The notes beneath the pieces are model-generated. The model ran no database searches and had not been told where the DNA came from. It saw only the letters and a list, made by a program, of their open reading frames with translations. Shown one piece after another: positions 10,372 through 19,414 of a stretch of 64,000 nt of DNA. Made by a program: the position numbers and the translations under genes. This DNA is from Yponomeuta sedellus (taxonomy: Eukaryota > Arthropoda > Insecta > Lepidoptera > Yponomeutidae), in contig OW203751.1 in assembly GCA_934045075.1 (NCBI GenBank), forward strand, positions 3,979,822 through 4,043,821, in the 5' to 3' direction. Each line of letters begins with the position of its first letter. Position 1 is the first letter of the stretch.

Positions 10372-11271
10372 GGGTGCGATGCCAGATTACCTTCCCGTGT
10401 GCCCTTCCGCTTCCGTTCCTACTGATTCATCTTGAACCAGTAGGAAGGGTAAGTGGCAAGGGCCGGTGCACCCTGGGCGCTGGTCAGTAACTTCTCTTTA
10501 TGGGATCTTGCTGGTCAGCGGCGAAAAATCTGGCGGGAGGGGTCGCGTGGGCCCTGTTTCACTTTGTGGAGCGGGACCCAGGCGACCAACCGAATGAAGG
10601 ACCGACTGGGAGGGGCGCCGCTGCGCGGAAGCGCGCGCGCCTCGTACCAGTCGGACCAGAGTGGCCGCCGGGACGCGGAGGGTCGGGGGACTCTCCGCGT
10701 CCTTCACGGCGGGCCGGAAGGCGCCCTTGCGTGTTCCGAGGGTGCCTTCTGGCACGGAGGGGGCCCGCGCGGTCGCTCACCGCCTTCTCTGCTTTCAGAG
10801 AAGTGCTGGTGGGCGACGTGACGGGCCTCACGTGTGGGGCGTGTGGGGACCAGGACGCTTGGGCCCCCACGCGCCTCAACGAGGAGGTGCGCCGCCCTCC
10901 CCGTCTCATCGACCGGGTTGCGATGGGATGGAGGGGGCGGTGCGTTGGGGCGTATGGGGGCCAAGATCATACGCACTTGACCCCTATGCGCTCCAACGAA
11001 GAGATGCGGCGTTTTCTAGCCCCGTCGTCGAGCACCGACGGGGCAGAAGCGCCGCCGAAGGAGTGCCCGAAAGGGCGCCCGCAGACGGGGTCGCGGAAGT
11101 GTGCGCAAGCGTCCCCGTGGCCCCGTCCTTTGCGGTGCGGAGGAACACCCCAGGAGTTTTAGTCGGTATACCGCCCTTTTCAGGGCGGGGAGTCCGACAT
11201 AACCACTGTGCTCCCCCGAGCCGGTGGTACCCGTAATTGGGGTTTCTCCTGGGTGAAAAAAAAAAAAAAAA
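10372..11271 (+). mobile_element. GC-rich R1-like retroposon with poly(A) tail
   Basis: A 900-bp insertion flanked by the perfect 16-bp duplication GGATTGTAAGACAGAG (10356-10371 and 11272-11287), ending in 16 A (11256-11271). This is the product expected of target-primed reverse transcription. Base composition is strikingly GC-rich against the AT-rich surroundings. Two diverged copies of a roughly 60-bp unit (GGGGCGTGTGGGG... and GGGGCGTATGGGG...) lie at 10836-10892 and 10943-11010. Overlapping open frames here reflect GC content. I infer a 5'-truncated 3' end of an R1-clade LINE from the general look of the 3' UTR; the clade is uncertain. Confidence 0.75.
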
Positions 11272-11324
11272 GGATTGTAAGACAGAGGCGGGTCTTACTG
11301 TCAGAAGTTATCAAGCCGCCCATA
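11272..11324 (-). mobile_element. S5S tail, right half of interrupted copy
   Basis: Continues the S5S copy after the insertion: GGCGGGTCTTACTGTCAGAA then CAAGCCGCCCATAA. Confidence 0.75.
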
Positions 11325-11327
11325 AAC

Positions 11328-11765
11328 AGAACCAAAATTTAAAAACCTATTTAGAGGCAAAAAATTTCACCCATGCCGGGATTCGAACCCGCAACCTCTG
11401 GCTATCCGTGCCAGCGCTCTACCAATTGAGCCAATGGGCGACTCACGGCATCAGTGAAATTTCGAACCTCTTTACACTATTCTCTGTATTACGTACAGGC
11501 AGAGACATCTGACTTAAGCAAATTGCATTACTTACAGCCCCGACTACCTACTTTGCAGTTAGGTTTTAACATCGGAACGATATCACTGTACCCACATGAT
11601 TATACTATTTTTATTTTTAATGCACTAACCCGTGCTAAGGAACCAATTTAAAAACCTATTTATAGGCTAAAAATTTCACCCATGCCGGGATTCGAACCCG
11701 CAACTCGAATTTGTTCCTTAGCACGGGTTAGTGCATTAAAAATAAAAATAGTAGAACCAAAATTT
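11328..11765 (-). mobile_element. S1 tandem composite with 13-bp target duplication
   Basis: The insertion 11341-11752 lies between copies of AGAACCAAAATTT (11328-11340, 11753-11765). It begins AAAAACCTATTTAGAGG, has one full unit with the antisense tRNA-like head, then starts a second head-to-tail unit near 11648 that breaks off and joins a plus-oriented tail ending GCATTAAAAATAAAAATAGT. Confidence 0.85.
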
Positions 11766-12210
11766 GTTTAAATATTGAAAAGTTTTTTAAAATGTACCAT
11801 GTTGGCGCCAAGACGCAAACATCGATTGTGCATGCGTGTTGGGTCGCCGCGGACTCGTTCATTGAAACCTTTTTTTTAAAAGTAGAGGTTCAACCTTCTT
11901 GGTCCAGCTGGAGGTTGCATAGGTGTATCGTTATGATTAAAAAGTTATATTATGATACAGATGTCCATACAAGACCTGTACCGTAATAAAGCTTTTATTT
12001 TTTATTATTGGCCTATGCGTAATGTTTGTCCTAAGAGTTTTGTTTACAGTTTTAAAATCTTTGTATTATATATATCAGAGTAGATAAACGTATTTCCTGC
12101 ACATTAACTCCAATATGGGTAAGGCTAGGCAATGCGATTAATGCCTTTAATAACAGTACGCATTACACTTGCTGTGATATTGCGCTTGTAAACAGTAATA
12201 CAGTTGCTGT
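11766..12210. other. Unannotated spacer
   Basis: Contains an AATAAA at about 11985 but no coding exon that can be tied to it. Confidence 0.4.
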
Positions 12211-12456
12211 GTGGTGTCGGCCTAGAGAATAGCACCAACCCGAATTCTTCCCGCGGGTGTCGTAAAAGGCGACTAAGGGACACAAACCGGGGGGTGGGCA
12301 GGAGCGCCCCTGCAGTACAATTCCACCGAACTGCGATCCCCAACCCGCATGCCCAGCGTGTGGATTAAGGGCATTACCCCCAATGATAGCACAACGTGGC
12401 GCTCATTAGGGGAGGGCTATGTCCAGCAGTGGACTAGTGTAGCCTGACGACGACGA
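12211..12456 (+). mobile_element. Short repeat sharing the LINE-A 3' end
   Basis: GTGTCGGCCTAGAGAATAGC ... CTTCCCGCGGGTGTCGTAAA ... CCCAACCCGCATGCCCAGCG, ending in the LINE-A terminus (AGGGGAGGGCTATGTCCAGC). Other copies: 21895-22172 (+), 33105-33270 (-), and parts at 28412-28530 and 52120-52212. Confidence 0.7.
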
Positions 12457-12507
12457 AACAGTAATAAATTGCAGAGTGCTAATGTGCGATAAGAGTGCTA
12501 TAAATCT

Positions 12508-12814
12508 GAGTGTTTAGTGCGAGTTTTTTAACTACTCGATCGCGTTAACGTAAACTCATATTTCTATGGCATCGAGGAAGCGCCACCTAGCGACAAGTAT
12601 GGAAATTAAAATTGCTGAGTTCGAGTTGTAATGGTTTACGTTGAGAAGTGAACACGTTTAGCAGCCAAAACACGAATAAACGCGAGTGCGAGTTGTACTG
12701 TGACAGCGTTTTGCCAGTTCGAACGGTTAACTTACTCATACTCACTACTCAATGCTCGATTAACGCGGTAGTAAAGTTATTCGATTGGATCCGTCAAACT
12801 CGCACTAAGCACTC
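12508..12814 (+). mobile_element. MITE family M2, complete copy
   Basis: 307 bp with inverted ends GAGTGTTTAGTGCGAGTTT and AAACTCGCACTAAGCACTC. Near-identical copies at 15836-16141, 22892-23198, 31659-31965 and 61348-61654. Its right end lies 30 bp from the splice donor of ABCC exon 2. Confidence 0.85.
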
Positions 12815-12844
12815 AGTAGCTTGTAGACTGACTCGACGACTTAC

Positions 12845-12984
12845 CGCTCAGCGTCAATTCTTGCCCCCACTTGTCAGCTAAGACATCGCCGCGCGGCGCT
12901 GCTCGGTGCGACGGCGTACACCGGTACATGTCCGATATGCTGAGCTGACCAGCTCGCCCCTTCAAGAACACTGGCTTCGTGTAC
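12845..12984 (-). CDS. ABCC-like exon 2
   Basis: 140 nt between acceptor AG (12985-12986) and donor GT (12844-12843). It starts with the last base of the split Trp codon and leaves one base over after 46 codons, so the next exon must start in phase 1. Residues GRAGQLSISDMYRCTPSHR and LADKWGQEL are readable. Confidence 0.72.
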
Positions 12985-14355
12985 CTGTGAGGAGATAGCA
13001 AGGTTTTTTTTTTATGATAATATCAACCCATTGTATGTCCCCGCTGCTGGGGCACGGGTCTCTTGCCGCATCGCTGGAAGGTCAGGCCATACTTCACCGA
13101 CCAAGTCCGGGTTGATGGGGGATTGTAAGAAAGCGGCGGGCCGTACTATCAGAAGTTATCAAGCCGCCCATAGGGCCTCTGACACGGCTTAACGACTGCC
13201 ATTGCATGACAGCCTGCACCAAAACTCTTAACGTGCCTTTTTTTTATGTAGCCTATAAACATCCCACTGCAGAGCACAGGCATTCTCTCAGAGAGAGAGT
13301 ATGGGCCTAATTACCAAAACGTGCCCACTACCACGCGTGCCCACCGCGGATTGGCAATTTCAAGAGCTGAGGTATAGAAAACCTCAGACACGCGGGCTTC
13401 CTCACGATGGTTTCCTTAATTTTGGAACGTTCTGGAAAAAACTTTGGCCAGCGCATTATACAGCGTCCAGTGGCACCTTCACTCACACTAAATGGGTGAA
13501 GAGACCACTCGGCCGCTGCAGCACCTGGAAAATTCTTTCTCTGCACTCCCGCCTATATCATTCTCTCTCCACTCCCTTTCTTCCTCCTCCCTTCTCTTAC
13601 TCTATCTCTCCCCATCTTTCACTCTCCCTCTCTCTCACACTGCTCCCTCTCGCCCACTCTGCCCCCCTCTCACTCTCCCCCTCTCTTTCTATCTCTTCCC
13701 TGTCTCTCTCTCTTCCCCTAGCTTTCTATATCTACCCTCTCTCTCACTCCCCCCCTTCTTTCTATATCTTCCCTCTCTTTCACACTCCCCCCGCTCTCTC
13801 ACTCTCCCCCCTCTTTCTATATTTTCCCTCTCTCTCACTCTCTCCCCTCTTTCTATATTTTCCCTCTCTCTCAACCCCCCCTCCCTCATTCTCTCTCCAC
13901 TCCCTTTCTTCTTCCTCCCTTCTCTTACTCAAGCTCTCCCCCATCTTTCACTCTCCCTCTCTCCCACTCTGCCCCCCTCTCACTCTCCCCCTCTCTTTCT
14001 ATCTCTTCCCTATCTCTCTCTCTTCCCCTAGCTTTCTATATATTCCCTCTCTCTCACTCTTCCCCCTCTCTTTCTATGTCTTCCCTCTCTCTCACACTCC
14101 CCTCTCTCGGACACTCCCCCCTCTCTCTCACTCTCCCCCGTCTCTCTCTCACTCTCCCCCGTCTCTCTCTCACTCTCCCCCGTCTCTCTCACACTCCCCC
14201 CGGCTTTATTTTAAAAACATCTTTGATCTGATCGTTTGTTAAACTTATAATAACTTAAACTAATATCACACTTACCAAAACGTCACCTTCGATAGGGGAT
14301 TGGCCTTCTCCCGCGGATTCTGCTGGCGCTCCGTGTCGAAATATCCCGGATCCAT
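12845..14355 (-). CDS. ABC transporter subfamily C (ABCC4/MRP4-like), 5' two coding exons
   Basis: Two minus-strand exons join in frame: exon 1 14355-14276 and exon 2 12984-12845, the codon TG|G (Trp) being split by the intron. Together they encode a start Met, an NPREKANPLSKVTFW segment, then FLKGRAGQLSISDMY and DVLADKWGQEL. In the ABCC4/MRP4 family the cytosolic N-terminus has the same layout, an NPL-S-x-x-FW motif before the first membrane span and an acidic 'DLY' segment ending in a W-E pattern. These proteins are ATP-driven exporters of organic anions and conjugates in the plasma membrane. Both exons have consensus splice sites (donors GTAAGT, acceptor CTCCTCACAG). The third and later exons, including both transmembrane and nucleotide-binding domains, are not found between 1 and 12844, so they likely lie left of the window or intron 2 is very long. 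The family call rests on about 73 residues. Confidence 0.72.
13023..13235 (-). mobile_element. S5S tail fragment in ABCC intron 1
   Basis: ACCCATTGTATGTCCCCGCT, GGGGCACGGGTCTCTTGCCG, then the S5S middle down to TTAACGTGCC. The 5S-like head is missing. Confidence 0.75.
13262..13500 (-). repeat. SINE 3' fragment in ABCC intron 1
   Basis: Same blocks as 355-530: CACTGCAGAGCACAGG, CTCTCAGAGAGAGAG and CCTCAGACACGCGGGCTTCC. Confidence 0.6.
13553..14205 (+). repeat. Polypyrimidine low-complexity tract
   Basis: Roughly 650 bp almost purely C and T on the plus strand, with irregular repeats of CTCTCTCACTC, TCTTTCTATATCTTCCCTC and a regular block CCCCCGTCTCTCTCTCACTCT near 14120-14195. The 313- and 179-codon frames across it are composition artefacts. 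It sits in ABCC intron 1, where on the sense (minus) strand it is polypurine. Confidence 0.9.
14276..14355 (-). CDS. ABCC-like exon 1 with start codon
   Basis: 80 nt from ATG (14355-14353, context GTAAGCATGG) to donor GT at 14275-14274 (TTTTG|GTAAGTGTG). Encodes MDPGYFDTERQQNPREKANP and then LSKVTF. It is too short for ordinary ORF listing. Confidence 0.7.
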
Positions 14356-14513
14356 GCTTACAGCTTACACGATAATGAACACTAACTATATGGGCTATAG
14401 GAGGTAGTTTCCTTTAACTCCTGGCACGGCTTCTGGATTAAGTACTAGTTTTTTGTTTTCTCTATTTGTGTTCTAATGTCGCGGCAACCATTTTGTAAAT
14501 CACCAGCCTGAAA
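14356..14513 (-). other. Putative 5' UTR of the ABCC-like gene
   Basis: Upstream of the ATG on the minus strand, a possible acceptor TTTTGTTTCAG (near 14514-14524) would start an exon of about 158 untranslated bases. No in-frame ATG is seen upstream. No promoter could be assigned. Confidence 0.3.
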
Positions 14514-14524
14514 CAAAAGAGAGA

Positions 14525-14877
14525 ACAATTAATTGACTCGTCCAGCGCCTTGATTCTCGTGTGCATAAACGAAATATCTACTGGACTTTGTCGTACAATT
14601 ATTTAGCTCAATATCACTACACATATCAGATATCCATTGAAATGCGTATCCACTATGTGTGATAAATATTACAACTCATACCTATACGGCAGAGCTAAGA
14701 AACATTCCGTATTCGCACACAGATGTAGGTAAATAGGTTTTTAAAGATGTATACATGTTAAGTTTTGTGTAACTTATTACACGTACATATTTTATTTTTA
14801 TTTACTAATTTAATATAAAATCTTACAGCATTACAGTCGAAACGGCTATAATATGACACTTAATTTCGAAATCAGAA
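14525..14877. other. Unannotated spacer upstream of the ABCC-like gene
   Basis: AT-rich; could hold the promoter of the minus-strand gene, but no convincing core element was identified. Confidence 0.35.
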
Positions 14878-14965
14878 CTCGATCATCAGTACGAAAGCCG
14901 GGGAAAATTGGCGAAAACCGAAGCCTACTCTAGAGCCCGAGGTATATTCTAAAAGCTAACATACA
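14878..14965 (+). mobile_element. M1 half copy
   Basis: GGCGAAAACCGAAGCCTACT followed by GAGCCCGAGGTATATTCTAA, the right half of M1. Confidence 0.6.
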
Positions 14966-14973
14966 TCAATAAT

Positions 14974-15048
14974 TTATCGACAGAGATAATTTACCGTCGT
15001 GTTTAATAATTATTATTAAACACGACGGTAAATTATCTCTGTCGATAA
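14974..15048. repeat. Perfect 75-bp palindrome
   Basis: Arms 14974-15010 and 15012-15048 (37 bp, beginning TTATCGACAGAGATAATTTA) are exact reverse complements around one T at 15011. Confidence 0.95.
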
Positions 15049-15110
15049 GATAAGATAAGATAAGAATATTCTTTATTGTACACTGGAAAAACAACAAATA
15101 CAAAACGATA
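15049..15110 (-). mobile_element. Retroposon 3' tail fragment
   Basis: GATAAGATAAGAATATTCTT then TTGTACACTGG, the minus-strand LINE-C tail. It begins where the palindrome ends. Confidence 0.6.
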
Positions 15111-15392
15111 TCTAATTTTAGCAGTCAAAACTAGTTTTGACCGTTTAAGAGTATTGACTGTGACATATATATTCCGTTAATCGTAATAACAAACTAAACA
15201 CAACACAAACACTTGTCTAATCGCTCTATATAAATAATCCGCGTTATAAATAATCGTGTGTTAATGAACTAGCGGCCCTCCCAATATTATTAACATCTTC
15301 AGCTATTGGCCAGGCTTTTCAGTTATCTTATCTTGTTCTGCAGACGATTTCGTAATCTTGGTTGTCCGACAATCCATCTCGTATTATGTAGG

Positions 15393-16141
15393 TACACTAT
15401 TGTTTAGGCATGTATTCATTTATACCTTTGTAATAATCTTGTATATATATTTGTACATCGACTTCGTTCTTCAATATATTAGTCCAGTCCATCCAAAGGT
15501 TGTCTGGAGGAGATCACTTTTAGTGATAAGGCCGCTTGCACGTTGGTACTCTAAGGTTAAGAAATATCTGTGTGATTTTCATTTTCATGTACAGCAAAGT
15601 GTTCTCTATCTATCTACCTATCTCGTTTTCGGACTCTTGTAGAGATAAGATTGCCACTGCCATGTTTGCATTGCATCCTATGATAGGGGCACAGGGGTAC
15701 ATTTTAAACTGGACAGGGAGCTCTTCTTAAGCCAGGTTTTCACGGTCTTAGTACGCTCGGACCGAGTGCCCCATCCGAGTAAACTAATGCTTCTGATTGA
15801 ACGGTTTTTCGAGACACCGCCAAAATAGCCAATCTGAGTGCTTAGTGCGAGTTTTTTAACTACTCGATCGCGTTAACGTAAACTCATATTTCTATGGCAT
15901 CGAGGAAGCGCCACCTAGCGACAAGTATGGAAATTAAAATTGCTGAGTGCGAGTTGTAATGGTTTACGTTGAGAAGTGACACGTTCACCAGCCAAAACAC
16001 GAATAGACGCGAGTGCGAGTTGTACTGTGACAGCGTTTTGCCAGTTCGAACGGTTAACTTACTCATACTCACTACTCAATGCTCGATTAACGCGGTAGTA
16101 AAGTTATTCGATTGGATCTGTCAAACTCGCACTTAGCACTC
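15393..16141 (+). repeat. Duplicated segment (pair of 22464-23198)
   Basis: About 749 bp running from TACACTATTGTTTAGGCATG through a LINE-C-like hairpin tail (15480-15640, GTTCTCTATCTATCTACC) to the right end of an M2 element. The copy at 22464-23198 matches closely apart from a roughly 16-bp deletion in the hairpin and scattered substitutions. Confidence 0.85.
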
Positions 16142-16209
16142 AGAAGCTTTAGTTTACTCGGATGGGGCACTCGGTCCGAGCCCACTAAGACCTTGAAAAC
16201 GCGGCTTTA
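15728..16209. mobile_element. Larger inverted-repeat element carrying M2 inside
   Basis: About 65-bp imperfect inverted ends (TTCACGGTCTTAGTACGCTC... and its mirror ...GAGCCCACTAAGACCTTGAA) flank a complete M2 (15836-16141). The outer element shares GCTCGGACCGAGTGCCCC with the 22781-22851 region, where its right arm is missing. Confidence 0.65.
15836..16141 (+). mobile_element. MITE M2, complete copy nested in a larger element
   Basis: GAGTGCTTAGTGCGAGTTTT at the left end and CGCACTTAGCACTC at the right end. Confidence 0.85.
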
Positions 16210-16272
16210 TAGTGAACGCATTATATAAATTATTATAAGATCTTATTTTTTGGCGATTAAATCCTAGTAATA

Positions 16273-16597
16273 TCCTACGTCCTACTAATATTATAAACAC
16301 GAAAGTTTGTAAGTATGGATGGATGGATGTTTGTTACTCTTTCGCGTAAAAACTACTGAATTAATTTTAATGAAACTTTACAATAATATAGATCACACAT
16401 CAGAATTACACATGGCTACAATTTATAATGGTATTGTGTGAATTGTCCAAAATATGACGATAAGTCAAGTAAGTAGGAAAAAATCTACCATCTGCGAGCT
16501 ATTCTGCCGTGCGCTGCCAAAACCTTTTCTACGACACGCTAATATAAACTCCTTGAAATATTAATCCTGCGCAGACGAAGTCGCGGGCACCAGCTAG
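16273..16597 (+). mobile_element. Non-autonomous Helitron, about 325 bp
   Basis: Starts TC after A (A|TCCTACGTCCTACTAATATT), followed by AACACGAAAGTTTGTAAG and GTTTGTTACTCTTTCGCG. It ends in a 6-bp-stem hairpin CCTGCG...CGCGGG, then CACCAGCTAG|T. A|T insertion, TC start, hairpin and CTAG end are Helitron hallmarks. No Rep/helicase coding is present. Confidence 0.85.
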
Positions 16598-16910
16598 TAA
16601 TAAGGTATAAGGGAACAGGGAATATCGTGTATTTTGTTAAAAAACGGGCCCTACATTCTCATTAATTTACACTACCTCCTTTTGCCGCTGTCGGATAAAA
16701 ATAGCCCAAAGTAGATTTTTAAAATATATGATAATTTACGTCTAAGCCACAACTTTTACGAGCTCTGTGCTTCTTGAACAATAAAACAATGGGTTGCGGT
16801 CCGCGTGTGTTTCTAGGTCATTTTAATTACCAATTTACAAATCGTAAACAACGGGGTATAATTCATAGTCACTAGGCGACCACACATGTTAACAACGGGT
16901 TATTATTTAA
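16598..16910. other. Unannotated spacer
   Basis: No gene or recognised repeat. Confidence 0.45.
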
Positions 16911-17050
16911 CGAGCAGGACCGGCATCAAGGGACCGTGCTTCGCAAGGCATGTTAAGCCGGGTAGGTGCCGGCTGTCATGTAATCGCGGTCGTTAAGCCA
17001 TGTCAGAGGCCCTATGGGCGGCTTCATAACTTCTGACGGTAAGGCTCAGA
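16911..17050 (+). mobile_element. S5S middle fragment
   Basis: CCGTGCTTCGCAAGGCA, GGTGCCGGCTGTCATGTAAT and CTATGGGCGGCTTCATAACT in S5S order; head and tail are absent. Confidence 0.7.
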
Positions 17051-17707
17051 CCATCTTTTCTCAAGTCATCTTAAACCGAATACATCGACTGACACATATA
17101 TGTCGGCTAAATAAAGAAAGGAATAGTTTGTAAAAGACTGTTTTGACGGAACGCAAGCGCCACCTGGCGGCGCTGGGCGGAGTCTGCGTTACGACTTTGG
17201 CCGTGGAGTGGGAAGCGTGGCAGGAACGGAGAGTTCACTTTGAAACACGCGGTCGAGGTATCACCACGCAGAAACTGCTCGCGTCACGTTTATAACAGTC
17301 TTAGATTAAATTTGATTTTGTTACTTTGAAGTGAGTGAATTAGAATTGTGAGTGAATTAAAATACTAAGTGTCCTTAATTATTGAACCGGAGTTTTCACT
17401 GAGCGCCCACAGTTCAAGATCTATCCTATCGACCATGGCAGAAGAAGGAAACGAAATATGCCCCCCGTCGTTATATACATACTCGTATGTTAAGATTTCA
17501 TGATTGCCATCAATAACTTTAAATGCCAAAGCATAAGTTAAATGTCTTACAAAAGTAGGGAGAGCATAATTAAGTGCTGCGGTATGACACACGAACAGCA
17601 CTCGTTCATTCATTCATTGTTTATAGTCGGTTACTGATAAAAGATTTGCAAAACCGCACTATAAATACAGAATTACGCTCAAGTTGAGCATTCCTAGTAT
17701 TTTCTAA
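17051..17707. other. Spacer with a short GC-rich block
   Basis: 17051-17090 matches repeats at 25965-25995 and 31490-31520 (GACCATCTTTTCTCAAG). A GC-rich block at 17145-17290 is open on the plus strand for about 54 codons but has no start, splice context or recognisable motif. The minus frame at 17365-17613 (82 codons) is also unrecognised. Confidence 0.35.
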
Positions 17708-17850
17708 GGTTAGTTAGTTAGACTTGAGATTTCCGCACTTAGCCTCACAGTTGGGCCATTGTACGTAGCAAGCGCTGAGGTACGCTAACACCTCAGACAC
17801 TAGGGTTTGCTTACGATGTTTTCCTTCACCGTCAGCGAGTAGTATTTTAG
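17708..17850 (-). mobile_element. S3 SINE 3' fragment
   Basis: GCACTTAGCCTCACAGTTGG, GTACGTAGCAAGCGCTGAGG and CGATGTTTTCCTTCACCGTC as in 7660-7912. Confidence 0.7.
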
Positions 17851-17883
17851 TATTTTCTAAGGTTAACGCGAGCACTAGACATA

Positions 17884-18191
17884 ATAAAAACTGTATTTGC
17901 ACGGATATTTACTCGTTTATTTTACAATGTTCCGACGTATCGGCACTTTTGCAAGTATCGTGGTCCCGGAACCAATTATTGAGTCGGTGAAAAATAATTG
18001 GTTTGCCTATTTTGGAACTTCATAATTTTCTTTTGTAATTTTTGCCGAGGGTACCAACAGTTAACGCTTTCAGAAAGACGCCTGTCACCTATGTCTTACC
18101 GGATCACGGTACTTGCAAAAGTGCCGAAACGTCGGAAAATTGTAAATTGTAAAATTAAACGAGTAAATATCCGTACAATTACAGTTTTTAT
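17884..18191. mobile_element. Foldback element with about 80-bp arms
   Basis: The left arm (AAAAACTGTATTTGCACGGA ... GGCACTTTTGCAAGTATCGTG) and right arm (CACGGTACTTGCAAAAGTGC, CGAAACGTCGG ... ACAGTTTTTATT) are reverse complements with a few mismatches. The CGAAACGTCG block recurs in the foldbacks at 45860-46010 and 48648-49407. Confidence 0.65.
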
Positions 18192-18608
18192 TAAACATTC
18201 TTGTTCATCGTTCCCCTATGATTGACGATCGCGATCCATATGTGTATGTTTGACAAATCAGACATACACACTTACATGAGCACGATCCAAACACATTATC
18301 CGCCTTTCCGGCTACGCCGTAGTCGGGAAAAATTGTTATGAAAGAGACAACGGGGGCAGATAACGCCATCACAAAGTCATTACAATCTAGTACAATCTAC
18401 AAGATAGTCATATTGACAGCTGATTACATTTTGACGCGTGTTGCAATGCTTCTATATATAACAGGCACTAGGCTTAAGTAATAAATAATCCCACAGTTTA
18501 TCAGTAACAAGTCTAACATAGAGACGATAGCCAATATGTCATTGACCCAATACCAAGGCATAATCCGTTCTAGATAATGTGCTCTAAATGTAAATAAATG
18601 CTTATTCA

Positions 18609-18832
18609 GTCTGTTAGCTTTTAGAATATACCTAGGCTGAGCAATCAAAAACCGATTATATTGCAATAAGGTAAGGTTTATTTTGTAGTGTTATTTATTT
18701 ACTTTACATAACTTTTCAAAATAGTGAAGAAAGGTTTTATACAGGGCAGGAAATAGTATTACACTCGTGAGCTTTCGGCGAAAACCGAAGCCTACTCTAG
18801 AGCCCGAGGTATATTCTAAAAGCTCACAGACT
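18609..18832. mobile_element. MITE M1, complete copy
   Basis: Left end CTGTTAGCTTTTAGAATATA and right end GGTATATTCTAAAAGCTCAC; interior shares TTCGGCGAAAACCGAAGCCT. Confidence 0.7.
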
Positions 18833-18899
18833 GCACACGTTTTTACCCTGTACCGATAGTTTAAAAGCTCCAAAGCGCAGAGACTATGAAAGTTTTTGT

Positions 18900-19018
18900 C
18901 CTGTTGTTTTTGAAAGTGAAGAAAAGTTTTATACAGAGCAGGAAGTAGTAGTACACTGGTGTGCTTTCGGCGAAAACCGAAGCCTACTCCAGAGCCCGAG
19001 GTATATTCTAAAAGCTAA
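18900..19018 (+). mobile_element. M1 half copy
   Basis: TTATACAGAGCAGGAAGTAG, TTTCGGCGAAAACCGAAGCC and GGTATATTCTAAAAGCTAAC; lacks the left terminus. Confidence 0.65.
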
Positions 19019-19029
19019 CAGACTATACT

Positions 19030-19375
19030 AGGGTAGCGCTCGTGGCCTAGACGATCTAAGTAATTGGAATCAATCACTTGACTTGAGCAACAACAGGCGC
19101 GGTAAGGTCAGGATGGGCGACCGTCCCGTGACTACCGCTAGTGGCAGAAGCGCTCGGCGGAAAACCGCCGAGCGCTTCCGTGCTCCGCAAGGCACGTTAA
19201 GCCGTTGGTGCCGGCTGTCATGTAATGGCAGTCGTTAAGCCATGTCAGAGGCTTTATGGGCGGCTTGATAACTTCTGACAGTAAGGCTCGCCACTGTCTC
19301 ACAATCCTCCACTAATCCGGACTTGGCCCCCGTGGTGGACCCGTGCCCCAATAGTGGGGACATACAAAAGGTTGA
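19030..19375 (+). mobile_element. S5S, most complete copy
   Basis: Head: GCGCTCGTGGCCTAG, AATCAATCACTTGACTTGAG, CAACAACAGGCGCGGTAAGG and GGATGGGCGACCG, which align in order with the second half of insect 5S rRNA (TTAAGCAGCG, GGGCGCGGTTAGT, GATGGGGGACCG), including the region of the pol III internal promoter. Middle: a perfect hairpin AAGCGCTCGGCGG|AAAA|CCGCCGAGCGCTT, then GCACGTTAAGCCGTTGGTGC. Tail: GGACTTGGCCCCCGTGGTGG and CCCCAATAGTGGGGACATAC. This fits a SINE3-type (5S-derived) retroposon. Confidence 0.8.
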
Positions 19376-19392
19376 TATCGACGTAAGCATAA

Positions 19393-19414
19393 GAGGGGGG
19401 GGGGGGGGGGGGGG
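19393..19414. repeat. Poly(G) tract, about 22 bp
   Basis: Uninterrupted G run in AT-rich surroundings; exact length may be a sequencing estimate. Confidence 0.9.

Noticed and set aside
10453..11236. Overlapping frames of up to 220 codons on both strands
   Set aside because: GC-rich retroposon sequence gives few stops in any frame; no recognisable domain and the insertion is bounded by a target duplication.
13301..14242. 313-codon Ser/Leu/Pro-rich frame
   Set aside because: Follows a CT-rich low-complexity tract inside an ABCC intron; no domain and no start context.
17365..17613. 82-codon minus frame
   Set aside because: No recognised motif, no homologous copy, and no splice context.
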